Numbered from the stretch's first letter, positions 51,478-60,709 are shown. The stretch: DNA of 64,000 bases from Candidatus Zhuqueibacterota bacterium (GCA_022616415.1 JAKEEU010000026.1:61974-125973); one strand, 5' to 3'. The notes: generated from the sequence alone by a model not told the origin. Numbers and translations are program-made.

Positions 51478-52428
51478 TTATCTCGCCTTTTTCCCATTGC
51501 CGAGCGCTGCGTCAAAAGCGGCTTTGACCTGCTTGGGAGTTTTGGCCTGCAGCACGGTGCGATAGATGGCTTTGAGCACCGTAACACTGTCGACCGTTTC
51601 CAATTGATCCAACCAGCTTTTCTCGACTCGGCCTAATTTGGCCAATAGCAAGTCCATGAGATTCTCACGCAGGGTTTGCAGGCTGCCTAAATCCCGGCCC
51701 CTTTCAATCCCTTTTTCAACCCCTTCTTCAACGCCCTCTTCGCGGCCTTGGCGATAGCCGATTGCGATCAAATCTTTGCCAGCTTGGGTATCTTCCATTT
51801 TAATATCTCCAAGAATTTTATTCACTTCTTCGAGAGGCAAGTCTCTGAGTCGATGCATGATAAAACCACCCAACCATGCTATCAAATCACGAGCCTGTTG
51901 TTCTGATAAATCGGCCGCCCTCTTGATGCGCTCCGCCCATTGGGGTGCTTTGGTTTTAATCTGCTCAGGCGTAACCTTGCAAAGCGGATAAAGCGGCACC
52001 AGCCGCACATCGTCGAGGCTTTCCAGTTCGGAAACATTCTTCTGATCAAAGATAAAAACTGTTGGCTGAAATGCAAGATCGGAGCTGCCGTCAAAATGGT
52101 GCGCTAACTTGGTGGCCGCAAGATAATTAGACATCTCAAGGAAAATCAGAATGACGCGTATCCGACCGGTGAACCGTTTCTGGATACAATACATCGCCTT
52201 GCCCCTGATCGCGCGGTGATACAAAAAGGGGTCATCATAGCCTTGAACTTCCAGCAGAATTGCTTCGTCGCCGCTCATTTTTTCAAAGATGATGTCGCGC
52301 CGGTCTTCGATTTCTTTGAGCGTTAAACTATCCGCTTTGTACTCGTGGCCGTCCGGAATTTCAAAGAGTTTCAGAACCGCCGCCGGATGAGCAGTTGATA
52401 GTTTATGAACAAGTTTATCCGTTGCCAA
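51478..52428 (-). CDS. Rpn family PD-(D/E)XK nuclease-like protein
   Basis: 316 aa from a TTG at 52428, chosen because GGGAGG stands six bases before it and the resulting start ATDKLVHKLSTAHP matches the usual Rpn/DUF2887 opening; the longer frame (52464) has no such site. The nuclease core shows D in DIIFEKM.., and LLEVQGYDDPFLYHRA with the E-x-Q pair. The tail has glycine/charge repeats (GYRQGREEGVEEGVEKGIERGRD). Members are linked to recombination or abortive phage defence. It is similar in plan, but not closely in sequence, to the protein at 7059-8018. Confidence 0.8.
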   Translation of the reverse strand: MATDKLVHKLSTAHPAAVLKLFEIPDGHEYKADSLTLKEIEDRRDIIFEKMSGDEAILLEVQGYDDPFLYHRAIRGKAMYCIQKRFTGRIRVILIFLEMSNYLAATKLAHHFDGSSDLAFQPTVFIFDQKNVSELESLDDVRLVPLYPLCKVTPEQIKTKAPQWAERIKRAADLSEQQARDLIAWLGGFIMHRLRDLPLEEVNKILGDIKMEDTQAGKDLIAIGYRQGREEGVEEGVEKGIERGRDLGSLQTLRENLMDLLLAKLGRVEKSWLDQLETVDSVTVLKAIYRTVLQAKTPKQVKAAFDAALGNGKKAR

Positions 52429-52530
52429 GAGTTCCTCCCTGGATACGAATCCACAGCTAGTCAAATCGATCTATGGAAGTTTACAAAAATTTAAGCATAA
52501 AATCAAGTATTGAACGCGATCATACCACCA

Positions 52531-54207
52531 TCAATTATTTTCTCGTTGAAACATATTCACCTCCAACCGTCGCATCTCGCCCGCCCGCAAGAAAAGTGCT
52601 TCCGTTTTTTCCCCAAGCCCCGGATTTTTGAATCTGAAATGATACTCTCCCGGCAAGAGCACGAGAGTGGGATTTTTGGCGGAAGTTTCCTGCAGCTCGC
52701 CGTTGAGATAAAATTCCGCCCACGGATTGATCCTGATTTCAATCTGCGCCACGCGCTCCCAAAGCGAAAAGACGAGGGTATCGGCGGTGGCGGAATCGAT
52801 TTTGACCGTGTAGGAAAGGGTGGGAAAATTCGGCTTTTTGAACACGAACGTATGGTTTTGGCCGGCAAGCAAAGACGACGTGGCGCGCGGCGCTTGCCCA
52901 ATCGAATCGCCATTCACAAAGAAATAAGCCCACGGCACGCTGCGCACGACGATGGCGCGTTGTGGCGGAGCTTTCGTTTCCGTGGCAACATCGAGATCAA
53001 GCTTGGGCGCCGTTTTCACCTCTTCACCTTTGGCTTCCGGCGGTCTCGGCAGAGAGTTGCCGGCGGCAGAAATTTTTTCAACCCGGCGCTGCAGGGAATC
53101 TGCGCGCAACACGGTTTCCGGCTCCATGGCCGATTGCTCGTTTCTTGGCGCTGGGGTTGGCTTCATAAATTGCAAATAAAAAACACCCATCGCGAAAACC
53201 GCGAGCGCGATCACGGCGGCAATTCGCCAGGAAATGTTGGCCCGGCGCTTTGCCGGCTTGACGAGCGGTGTCGCGGGAGGGGCAACGATAACGCTCTGAT
53301 AGTTCTGGGTATCGTCGAGAAAGCGCCGCAAGGTTTGTGCGCTCTCCGGAATCCGAAACCGTTCCATAAGCCGGCTTAAAACGGCTTCGGCGCTTTCCGG
53401 ACGTTCTGCCTGAGATTTTGCCAGCAACCGGTTGATGATCTGCTCGATTTCCGCCGGAATCTTGCTGTTGAGCTTTGACGGCGCAAGATGCGGCAGACGA
53501 ATGACGGCGTTCATCTCGCCCGATGTTGTCGGAGCTGCAAAAGGCCTGGCGCCGGTAAACATCTCGTAAAGAATAACGCCGGTGGCAAACAGATCGGAAC
53601 GCGGCGTAAGCGGCTCGCCCAAGATCGCTTCCGGAGAAAAATAACCCGGCGAGCCTGAGAGCAAGTTGCAAGTCGCAAGTTGCAAGTCATCATTTGCAAA
53701 CTTGTTACTTGCCACTTGCGTACTTGCCACTTGCCGCTTATCGCTTGCTATGGCAAGATCAAAATCGCAAATCTTCACTGCGCCGTCGTGGCCGATCATG
53801 ATATTTTCCGGCTTCAAATCGCGGTGAATAATCTCGTGCCGGTGAATTTCGGCCAGGCCGGCGAGCAAGGAAAGCGTGATGCATATCGCGACATCGTTGG
53901 GCAGCGGGCTGCGTTGCAGCAGGAGCGAGCGCAGATTTTGTCCTTCGATAAATTCCAGCGCGAGATAGGGACGGCTTTCGGCCACGCCGAATTTGACGAG
54001 TTTGACGACGTTCGGATGATCCAGGCTCGCGTATATCTTCGCCTCCTGTTGAAAGCAGGCTAAAGCTGCTTCGTCCGGAACGCTTGCTGGTGAAAAAATT
54101 TTTACCAGCACGATCCGGCCGCTCTCCGTATCCAACCCCCGATACGTCACGCGGTTCTGACGGCGCTTGATCTCGGCAAAAAGTTGTATGGGGCCGATCC
54201 GGTTCAT
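52531..54207 (-). CDS. Transmembrane Ser/Thr protein kinase with PEGA domains and a repeat-derived activation-loop insert
   Basis: 558 aa from the ATG at 54207; the longer frame just translates the octamer element. The Hanks-type kinase domain has LVKIFSP (lysine about 36), HRDLKPEN (catalytic D130) and DFD at 148-150 in place of DFG. SPEA near 192 closes an activation segment of about 45 residues. Residues about 153-183 of this segment (..KRQVASTQVASNKF..) are encoded by the heptamer palindrome at 53661-53749, so the loop is longer than usual. One membrane helix (about 325-347) separates it from two PEGA-like beta domains outside. It may act together with the sigma-54 activator encoded upstream. 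It is uncertain whether it still phosphorylates. Confidence 0.87.
   Translation of the reverse strand: MNRIGPIQLFAEIKRRQNRVTYRGLDTESGRIVLVKIFSPASVPDEAALACFQQEAKIYASLDHPNVVKLVKFGVAESRPYLALEFIEGQNLRSLLLQRSPLPNDVAICITLSLLAGLAEIHRHEIIHRDLKPENIMIGHDGAVKICDFDLAIASDKRQVASTQVASNKFANDDLQLATCNLLSGSPGYFSPEAILGEPLTPRSDLFATGVILYEMFTGARPFAAPTTSGEMNAVIRLPHLAPSKLNSKIPAEIEQIINRLLAKSQAERPESAEAVLSRLMERFRIPESAQTLRRFLDDTQNYQSVIVAPPATPLVKPAKRRANISWRIAAVIALAVFAMGVFYLQFMKPTPAPRNEQSAMEPETVLRADSLQRRVEKISAAGNSLPRPPEAKGEEVKTAPKLDLDVATETKAPPQRAIVVRSVPWAYFFVNGDSIGQAPRATSSLLAGQNHTFVFKKPNFPTLSYTVKIDSATADTLVFSLWERVAQIEIRINPWAEFYLNGELQETSAKNPTLVLLPGEYHFRFKNPGLGEKTEALFLRAGEMRRLEVNMFQRENN
53661..53749. repeat. Heptamer palindromic array element inside the kinase gene
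   Basis: The left arm is four units GCAAGTT/GCAAGTC (53661-53688). The turn is about 11 bp. The right arm is ACTTGTT, ACTTGCC, ACTTGCG, one extra T, two ACTTGCC, GCTTATC and GCTTGCT (53700-53749). It lies in frame in the activation segment of the kinase and contributes about 30 codons without a stop. Confidence 0.88.
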
Positions 54208-54217
54208 GAAAAGTCGG

Positions 54218-54334
54218 AGTAATGGATTTCTGGAGTAATGGATTGTTGGATTACTGGATCGCTGGAGTGTTGGGATACACATCACTCCATTACTCCAGCT
54301 ATCCATCCATCCAGCTATCCAACACTCCATTCTT
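54218..54334. repeat. Empty octamer palindromic element between kinase and sigma-54 activator genes
   Basis: Seven TGG-ending octamers (54218-54273; AGTAATGG, ATTTCTGG, AGTAATGG, ATTGTTGG and others), a 13-bp turn GATACACATCACT, then six CCA-starting octamers (54287-54334). The stop codon of the sigma-54 activator gene lies three bases beyond it. It is the same unit family as 19515-19665. Confidence 0.9.
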
Positions 54335-54336
54335 CG

Positions 54337-55812
54337 TCATTCCCGCCATTCTTTCAGGCGATAGTGCAGCCACCGCCGCGAGACGCCGAGCGCTTTGGCC
54401 GCTTCGGTGACGTTGCCGTTGTGTTCGGCGAGGGCGCGTTCGGCGATGCGGCGCTCGTGATCCTGCAGCGTCATGATTTCCTTGGCCGGGGTTGGCGGCT
54501 CGAGCCGAAGATCTTGCGGTGTGATAAATTCCGCTTTGGCGAGCAGCACAGCGCGCTCGACCGCATTTTCCAATTCGCGCACGTTGCCCGGCCAATCGTG
54601 TTGCAGCATCCCTTCGACAGCCTCTTGCGTGAAACCTTGAATTTGGCGGCCGGCACGCGCCGCGGTTTTATCGAGAAAATGCTGCGCCAGCAAAATGATG
54701 TCATTGCTGCGGTACCGCAAGGCCGGCATTTGAATCATAATCACATTCAAGCGGTAAAACAAATCTTCACGAAAGCGACCGGCCTTCACCTCGGCGGGCA
54801 AATCTTTGTTGCTGGCGGCAACGATGCGCACGTCGATCTTGCGCACCTTGTTTTCGCCGATGCGCCGCACCTCGCGCTCCTGCAAAACCCGCAGCAATTG
54901 CGTTTGCAGCTTAGGGCTGATGTCGCCGATCTCGTCGAGAAAGAATGTGCCGCCGTCGGCTTCCTCGAACAACCCTTTCTTGTCGTGCGTCGCGCCGGTG
55001 AACGCGCCCTGCTTGTGGCCGAACAACTCGCTTTCGAGCAGGCTCTCCGGCAGCGCGCCGCAGAAGAGCGCGATAAAAGGCTTGTCTTTATATTTGCCGT
55101 TGTCGTGCAACGCGCGCGCAATCAATTCTTTGCCGGTGCCGCTCTCGCCCAAAATCAGCACCGTCGCCGGCGTGTCCATCACGCTTTTGACGACGTCCAG
55201 AACTTGCTGCATCGGCCGGCTTTGGCCAATGATGCCGGCAAGTTCCTTCTTATCGGCGAGCACCAGGCGCAGGCGGCGATTCTCGCTGCGCAAGCGGTCG
55301 TACATCTGCGCATTTTCGATGGCGATCGCCGCTTGGTTCGCCAGGGCATTCAGAAACGGCTCCATCTCCGGCCGGAATTTGCCGCGCGTCTCGGTGCTGT
55401 CGATATAAATCGCGCCGATTTGCTGCGCTTTGATGCGCAAAGGCAAACAGGCGGCGGCAATGATTTTTTGTTCCGCAACACTCTGTGCGGAACTGAAACG
55501 CGCGTCTTCGGGCACGTCGTACGAAATGACCGTGCTGCCGCTTTGCAACGCCGCGTTCACCACGCTGCGCGAAAAACGGTCGATGTTGGCGAGCGCGCTC
55601 GACTCAAGGTTGTGCGCCACGCGCACGGAAAGCTCAGCCGGATTGCCGGGATCGGAAATCAAGATGAAACCCCGTTGCGCGTTTACGGTTTTCAGCGCAA
55701 TGTCCAAAACTTTCGGCAGCAGCTCGTCGAGATCATAAATCGTATTGATCGTCTCGCTGATCGCCGACAGCGCAACCAAAGGATCATCCGTGTGGTAATT
55801 TTCAATTGACAT
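54337..55812 (-). CDS. Sigma-54-dependent activator with N-terminal GAF domain
   Basis: 491 aa. A GAF domain (about 20-170; LDELLPKVLDIALKTVNAQRGFILI, GAIYIDST) is followed by the AAA+ sigma-54 domain with Walker A GESGTGKE (about 223-230), GHKQGAFTGA, Walker B FFLDEIGD and FREDLFYRLNV. A Fis-type HTH ends it (ALAEHNGNVTEAAKALGVSRRWLHYRLKEW). The GAF domain could bind a small ligand or be part of a signalling chain with the neighbouring kinase. Targets are unknown. It is between two octamer elements, one on each side. Confidence 0.93.
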   Translation of the reverse strand: MSIENYHTDDPLVALSAISETINTIYDLDELLPKVLDIALKTVNAQRGFILISDPGNPAELSVRVAHNLESSALANIDRFSRSVVNAALQSGSTVISYDVPEDARFSSAQSVAEQKIIAAACLPLRIKAQQIGAIYIDSTETRGKFRPEMEPFLNALANQAAIAIENAQMYDRLRSENRRLRLVLADKKELAGIIGQSRPMQQVLDVVKSVMDTPATVLILGESGTGKELIARALHDNGKYKDKPFIALFCGALPESLLESELFGHKQGAFTGATHDKKGLFEEADGGTFFLDEIGDISPKLQTQLLRVLQEREVRRIGENKVRKIDVRIVAASNKDLPAEVKAGRFREDLFYRLNVIMIQMPALRYRSNDIILLAQHFLDKTAARAGRQIQGFTQEAVEGMLQHDWPGNVRELENAVERAVLLAKAEFITPQDLRLEPPTPAKEIMTLQDHERRIAERALAEHNGNVTEAAKALGVSRRWLHYRLKEWRE

Positions 55813-55829
55813 ATCCGATATTTGCAGGG

Positions 55830-55943
55830 AGTTGGATTGCTGGATCGTTGGATTGATGGATTATTGGATCACTGGAATATTGCAGCACAACAGTAATCCA
55901 ACAATCCAGCAATCCATTACTCCAGTAATCCATCACTCCATCG
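55830..55943. repeat. Empty octamer palindromic element between lipoprotein and sigma-54 activator genes
   Basis: One partial and five whole TGG-ending octamers (55830-55875; ATTGCTGG, ATCGTTGG, ATTGATGG, ATTATTGG, ATCACTGG), a 22-bp turn beginning AATATTGCA, then five CCA-starting octamers plus a partial one (55898-55943). It fills the spacer, starting 18 bases from the activator start and ending 8 bases from the lipoprotein stop. Confidence 0.9.
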
Positions 55944-55950
55944 TTTTTCC

Positions 55951-56964
55951 TCAAGGACGTTGCACGCGAAAGGCCGCTTCTTTGGAGCGGCTCCAGTTGC
56001 CAAACTCGTCCACGATTTTAACCGTCCAAAAATATTGCCCGGATGGCGGCAGCAGGCCGCCGGGGTAAACCGCGTTATTGTTGCCGGCAGTGATACGGCG
56101 AATGGCCGCAAAAAAACTCGGAAACCCGGCATTGATTCTGAAAATTTCCACCTCGTGCGTATGTGGATAAGCAACCGGATTGTTTCGCCAAATAAAGCGC
56201 AACGGGGTTCTCGTGACGAGGCTATCGGCAACCGGCGCTATCGTCTCTGGCGCCTCTTGAATCACGCGGGCAATAAAAAATGGGCCGGCCGTGGTTTGCT
56301 GCCGGAGAAAATCTTCCGCGCTAATGTGCAAGGCATGCCCTGCCCAGGCCGGCAAAGGCACGTTCGGAAGCTCATCCGCTCTAAAGCGCCGCTGCCAAAC
56401 GCCGGTTCGGCCAACCGGCGCGAGCGTGTCGGAGAAAGCGAAATCACTGGCCATGAGGGTCAAGCGCCTCACGTCGTTGGCGCCGTCCGGATCGCTGGCA
56501 GTCGCGGCGATATCGAGAAAGAAGGTGGTGGAATCCGGCTGCAAAGCCACCCGCGCGGTGACGATCGCAACGGAATCCACTTTGGGCAAGCCGTTGAGAC
56601 GAATCGTCGCCATTACGCTCTGCCGTTGCGGCACCGATACCGCCAACGTTTCCGCCGCATAACCCGGATGCCTCGCCGCAATTTCATAATCGCGCGGCGG
56701 CAAATCGCGAAACGAAAATTCGCCTTTTTCGTCGGTAAACGCCAGCAACGGCTGCGGCGAAAGGCGCACCTCGACATTAGCTAACGGACGGAAAGGCTGG
56801 TAATAGCCGGTGACGGTTCCGTTGATGGCGCCGTTCGCCGAAAAAGCCGGTGATTTCGGATCGAGCGGATTGCTGTGCTCAGCCGGCGAGGTGCAAGAGT
56901 AAAGTAACATCGCCCATACGCCGATCGAGCTTAAGCGCCAAGCGTTGCGATTTCGGCCCGGCAC
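55951..56964 (-). CDS. Lipoprotein with carboxypeptidase-regulatory-like domain
   Basis: 338 aa from a GTG at 56964, the first start that places the lipoprotein signal (LSSIGVWAMLLYSC) near the N-terminus; the frame stays open to 57192 but that stretch carries no clear domain. Mature residues about 55-115 form a carboxypeptidase-regulatory-like beta domain (GTVTGYYQPFRPLANVEVRLSP, FTDEKGEFSFRDLPPRDYEI). The rest is beta-rich and ends with a fibronectin-like segment (PLRFIWRNNP, YFWTVKIVDEFGNWS). It is probably an outer-membrane or periplasmic binding protein, and upstream of the sigma-54/kinase pair in the same direction. Confidence 0.75.
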   Translation of the reverse strand: MPGRNRNAWRLSSIGVWAMLLYSCTSPAEHSNPLDPKSPAFSANGAINGTVTGYYQPFRPLANVEVRLSPQPLLAFTDEKGEFSFRDLPPRDYEIAARHPGYAAETLAVSVPQRQSVMATIRLNGLPKVDSVAIVTARVALQPDSTTFFLDIAATASDPDGANDVRRLTLMASDFAFSDTLAPVGRTGVWQRRFRADELPNVPLPAWAGHALHISAEDFLRQQTTAGPFFIARVIQEAPETIAPVADSLVTRTPLRFIWRNNPVAYPHTHEVEIFRINAGFPSFFAAIRRITAGNNNAVYPGGLLPPSGQYFWTVKIVDEFGNWSRSKEAAFRVQRP

Positions 56965-57279
56965 AATGAAACAAAGCCGGCGGTCGGCAAATAATCGTGT
57001 AAAGTCTGCTGGATTCAAAATGTAACTGTAAAATATCTGAATTGAATGCTCACAAGGCGTCGTTTGATCCTGGTCATGCGTTGGCTTTGACGGAGGCGTT
57101 GTCTCTTCGCAACCAGCAACCAGATCAAATATAACACAAAAAAACTTTGTTGCACAAGATTTTTCTCTTTTCCCCCTTGTTTTCATAAACATTTCTGATT
57201 ATTTTAAAAGCATAGTGCAGAGGGCAAGCTTAGCGCCAAGCCCTCTGCTCTATGCCCTATGCATACGGAGAACATCGCC
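56965..57279. other. 315-bp divergent intergenic region
   Basis: Lies between the leftward lipoprotein gene and the rightward AAA/PD-(D/E)XK gene. It may hold both promoters. A near-repeat GCAAGC..AAGCCCTCTGCTC with an upstream copy (about 57215-57258) is present around a small inverted sequence (GCAGAGGGC / GCCCTCTGC). No other structure was seen. Confidence 0.45.
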
Positions 57280-58968
57280 ATGCAAAAGCTTCCCGTGGGA
57301 TTGTCCGATTTTAAGCAGGTGATCGAAAAAAATTATTACTACGTGGACAAATCCCTGCTGATCAAAGAGTTGATGGAACAGGGCGCGGTGGCCATGCTCA
57401 TCCCCCGGCCGCGGCGCTTTGGCAAGACGCTCAATCTGTCCATGTTGCGCTGCTTTTTTGAGAAGACGGAATCCGACACCAGCCATTTGTTCCGCCACTT
57501 GAAAATCTGGCAAACCGGAGAAGAATATACCAGCCGACAAGGAAAATATCCGGTCATCTATTTGACGTTCAAAGACATCAAAGAGCCAAATTGGGCAAGT
57601 GCGCTGGAGAAAATCAAACGGCTTGTTCAAGAAGAATTTTTGCGCCATAAATATTTACGGAATGAGAAAGCACTGGAAACTGAAGAGCAAGAATACTTTG
57701 ACGGAATTGCCAACTTAACGGCCAGTCAAAACACCTACGAAGACAGCCTGAAAAAACTCTGCAGTTATTTGGCTCGTTATCACCATCAACAAGTGATCCT
57801 GCTGATTGACGAATACGACACGCCCATTCAGGCCGGCTACGTCAATGGCTACTACGCCGAAGTTGTCGGTTTTATGCGCAACTTTCTCAGCGGCGGGCTG
57901 AAAGACAATCCCCACCTGGAAAAAGGCGTGCTCACCGGAATTCTGCGCGTTGCCAAAGAATCAATCTTTTCGGGGTTGAACAATCTGGGCGTTTTTACGC
58001 TTTTGCGCAGCGAATTTTCCACCGCCTTCGGATTGACGGAAGCGGAGGTCGAGCAGGCATTAAGAGATTTTCAGCTTGCTGATCAATATGAAAATATCAG
58101 AAACTGGTATAACGGTTATATTTTTGGCGATCAAATTACTTACAACCCCTGGTCGATCATTAATTATCTCAACAGCGCCGACAAGGAGTTCCGGCCTTAT
58201 TGGGCAAACACTTCCGACAATGCTGTCATCGAGCAACTGTTGACGCGGGGTGGAACCGAGCTTAAATCGGAGCTGGAAAGTCTGATCCAAGGTGAGAAAA
58301 TCGAAAAACCCATCGAGGAAAATATCATATTTCGGGATATTGAAAAAAAGGATAATCTGCTGTGGAGTTTTCTTCTCTTCGGTGGCTATCTGAAATATGT
58401 CGAGAAGCGAACACTCAATAAAAAAATGTTATTGGGTTTGCAAATTCCAAATCTCGAGGTCAGTTATATTTACGACCACCTGGTGGAAGGGTGGTTTGAA
58501 GCACGCCTGGAAAATGAAAAACTGGAAATGATGTTGAAGGCATTGATCGACGGTGATATGGAAACTTTCGAGGAGTTCTTTGCCGAATTGGTGGCCAACA
58601 GCTTTAGCTTCTGGGACGCCGGCGGCCGGAATGCCGAGAAAGTATACCAGGCGTTTGCCATCGGATTATTGGTGTGGCTTTCCGGACGATACGAGGTGAA
58701 AAGCAACCGCGAATCAGGATACGGCCGTTACGACGTGATGCTCATTCCTCGAGATCCGTGTGCGGCCGGCATCATCATTGAATTTAAAAAAGTGAACACC
58801 AAACGCAGCGAAACCAAAGACAGCGCCTTTGTCAAAGCCTTTCAGCAGATCGAAAACAAAGGGTACGCCGCCGAATTGCAGCAGCGCGGCATTCAACAGA
58901 TTCGCAAGCTGGCCATCGTGTTCAAAGGCAAGCAAGTTTGGGTAAAAGAGCAGAGCGTTGAGGGTTGA
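57280..58968 (+). CDS. AAA-ATPase-like protein fused to a PD-(D/E)XK nuclease domain (DUF1703 type)
   Basis: 562 aa from the ATG at 57280 (CGGAGAA site; the ATG at 57259 adds seven residues). The first domain reads KLPVGLSDFKQVIEKNYYYVDKS..LIPRPRRFGKTLNLSML, an AAA-ATPase-like P-loop (RPRRFGKT), with LLIDEYDTPIQ as Walker B. The last 130 residues show the nuclease pattern ESGYGRYDVMLIP and GIIIEFKKV. The family is scattered, fast moving and frequent in FCB genomes; a role in mobile-element biology or defence is suspected but unproven. It stands alone between divergent and convergent spacers. Confidence 0.9.
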   Translation: MQKLPVGLSDFKQVIEKNYYYVDKSLLIKELMEQGAVAMLIPRPRRFGKTLNLSMLRCFFEKTESDTSHLFRHLKIWQTGEEYTSRQGKYPVIYLTFKDIKEPNWASALEKIKRLVQEEFLRHKYLRNEKALETEEQEYFDGIANLTASQNTYEDSLKKLCSYLARYHHQQVILLIDEYDTPIQAGYVNGYYAEVVGFMRNFLSGGLKDNPHLEKGVLTGILRVAKESIFSGLNNLGVFTLLRSEFSTAFGLTEAEVEQALRDFQLADQYENIRNWYNGYIFGDQITYNPWSIINYLNSADKEFRPYWANTSDNAVIEQLLTRGGTELKSELESLIQGEKIEKPIEENIIFRDIEKKDNLLWSFLLFGGYLKYVEKRTLNKKMLLGLQIPNLEVSYIYDHLVEGWFEARLENEKLEMMLKALIDGDMETFEEFFAELVANSFSFWDAGGRNAEKVYQAFAIGLLVWLSGRYEVKSNRESGYGRYDVMLIPRDPCAAGIIIEFKKVNTKRSETKDSAFVKAFQQIENKGYAAELQQRGIQQIRKLAIVFKGKQVWVKEQSVEG

Positions 58969-59008
58969 GCGCACACGCACTTACCAATTCTTACAAAAGG
59001 GACTTCTC

Positions 59009-60709
59009 ATGCTCCATCGTATCATTTCCATCATCATCATCACCATCTCACTCTATCTCCCCCTCTTCGCACCGCCGCTTTCCAAACCTCCTGCCGCCAA
59101 CCTGCAAGCGCTCGCCAAAGAGTTTTTTGCGTGGCGCGCCTCAACACAGCCAGCCTCCTACGATGACGTCAATCGCGTCGAGCGTCCGGACGGCTGGACG
59201 CCGGATTTCTCGGCGAGCGCGCTGCGGCAACACGACGAGGTGCGGAAGAAATTCCACGACCGGCTCGATGCGCTCGATCACGGCGGGTGGACAGTGGCGG
59301 ATAGCGTCGATTATCTCTTTTTGCGCGCAGCGATGGAAAGAGTGAATTACGAGCTGAACATCGTGCGCTCGGCGCGGCGCAATCCGGATTTTTACGTGCA
59401 TCAAACGCTTGGCATTATTTACGAGCTGATCTTGCCGCCGCCGCCGTTCAGCGACGCGCGCGCGAAAAATATCGTGCTGCGTATGCAGTCTATTCCCAAC
59501 ACCGTGCAGTACGCGAAAGCGAATCTCACCGAAGGCGTGCGTTTCTTTGCCGATATTGCGCTTGCCAATCTCGCCGGCGTGCGCGAGAAACTGGATCGCG
59601 TCGTGCGCGGCCTGACACCGCTCTTTCCCAAAGCCCAACAGAAGCCGCTGTCCGAAGCCGCAAAAAGGGCAGCGGCAGCGTTGGAAGATTACGCGGCGTG
59701 GATCGAACAGCAAAAGCCGCACATGGGCGCAAACTTCGCGATTGGCGCGCAAAGTTACGATTGGTATTTGCGGAACATTGCGCTGATTCCCTTCACGCGC
59801 GAAGAGATGCTGCTGATGGCGCGGCAGGAATGGGATCGTGCGGTGGCGTTTCATCATTACGCGGGCTTGCGCAATGCTGAAATTCTCAAACCCGCTTTGT
59901 TCAAAAATTCTGCCGGGCAAATTGAAGCCTGCAAGCGCCAGGAGCAGGCGATTCGCGAGTTCATGATTAAAAAGGGCGTTCTCGACGTGCCGGAGTGGAT
60001 GGGGCATTACGGCAATCTCAAGATGCCGGATTATATCGCGGCGTTGTCACACCTGGGCGTGGTGGATGATCTCACCGGTCCGTCGCGGCTCGGCGAAAAC
60101 GGCGTGAGCTACATTCCGGAGCCGGCGCCAAATTTGTCATTCTTTCGGCTGGCGACGGCGCAGGATCCGCGGCCGATCATCGTCCACGAAGGTACGCCCG
60201 GGCATTATTTTCAGCTCAGTCTTTCCTGGGCGCATACGGATTTCATCCGCCGCCAATACATCGATTCCGGCCCGGTCGAGGGCTTGGGCTTTTACGCCGA
60301 GGAGATGATGCTTCAGCACGGTTTGTTCGATGATGCGCCGCACACGCACGAGATCATTTATCGTTTCATGCGCTTGCGCGCGTTGCGGGTGGAGGTTGAT
60401 ATCAAGCTGGCGACCGGAGAGTTTTCCATTCAGGATGCCGGACGCTATCTTGCGGAGACCGTGCCGATGGATCAAGCGACGGCGGAACAAGAAGCGGCTT
60501 TCTTTGCCTCGAACCCCGGGCAGGCGATCTCCTACCAGATCGGCAAGATTCAGATCGTGCGCTTTCTTTCCGAAGCCAAGATAAAATTGGGGCCGGCATT
60601 CAGTCTGCGCGCCTTTCACAACTTTCTCTGGCAAAACGGCAACGTGCCGGTCGCGCTGCAGGAGTGGGAGTATTTGGGGCAAAGCGAAGAGGTGAGGAAA
60701 TTTTTTTGA
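59009..60709 (+). CDS. DUF885 family exported metallopeptidase
   Basis: 566 aa from the ATG at 59009 (AAGGGA site; the upstream frame overlaps the previous gene). The N-terminal hydrophobic segment (IISIIIITISLYLPLF) is a signal or anchor. The C-terminal half carries HEGTPGHYFQ (the HEG.PGH motif of DUF885, a zinc-type active site) and GLGFYAEEMMLQHG, whose glutamates fit the third ligand. These proteins are probably peptidases outside the cytoplasm. The 41-bp gap to the AAA gene allows cotranscription. A strong convergent terminator follows. Confidence 0.92.
   Translation: MLHRIISIIIITISLYLPLFAPPLSKPPAANLQALAKEFFAWRASTQPASYDDVNRVERPDGWTPDFSASALRQHDEVRKKFHDRLDALDHGGWTVADSVDYLFLRAAMERVNYELNIVRSARRNPDFYVHQTLGIIYELILPPPPFSDARAKNIVLRMQSIPNTVQYAKANLTEGVRFFADIALANLAGVREKLDRVVRGLTPLFPKAQQKPLSEAAKRAAAALEDYAAWIEQQKPHMGANFAIGAQSYDWYLRNIALIPFTREEMLLMARQEWDRAVAFHHYAGLRNAEILKPALFKNSAGQIEACKRQEQAIREFMIKKGVLDVPEWMGHYGNLKMPDYIAALSHLGVVDDLTGPSRLGENGVSYIPEPAPNLSFFRLATAQDPRPIIVHEGTPGHYFQLSLSWAHTDFIRRQYIDSGPVEGLGFYAEEMMLQHGLFDDAPHTHEIIYRFMRLRALRVEVDIKLATGEFSIQDAGRYLAETVPMDQATAEQEAAFFASNPGQAISYQIGKIQIVRFLSEAKIKLGPAFSLRAFHNFLWQNGNVPVALQEWEYLGQSEEVRKFF

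Noticed and set aside
54238..55809. Long plus-strand open frame of 523 codons
   Set aside because: It is antisense to the GAF sigma-54 activator and begins inside an octamer array; no family features.
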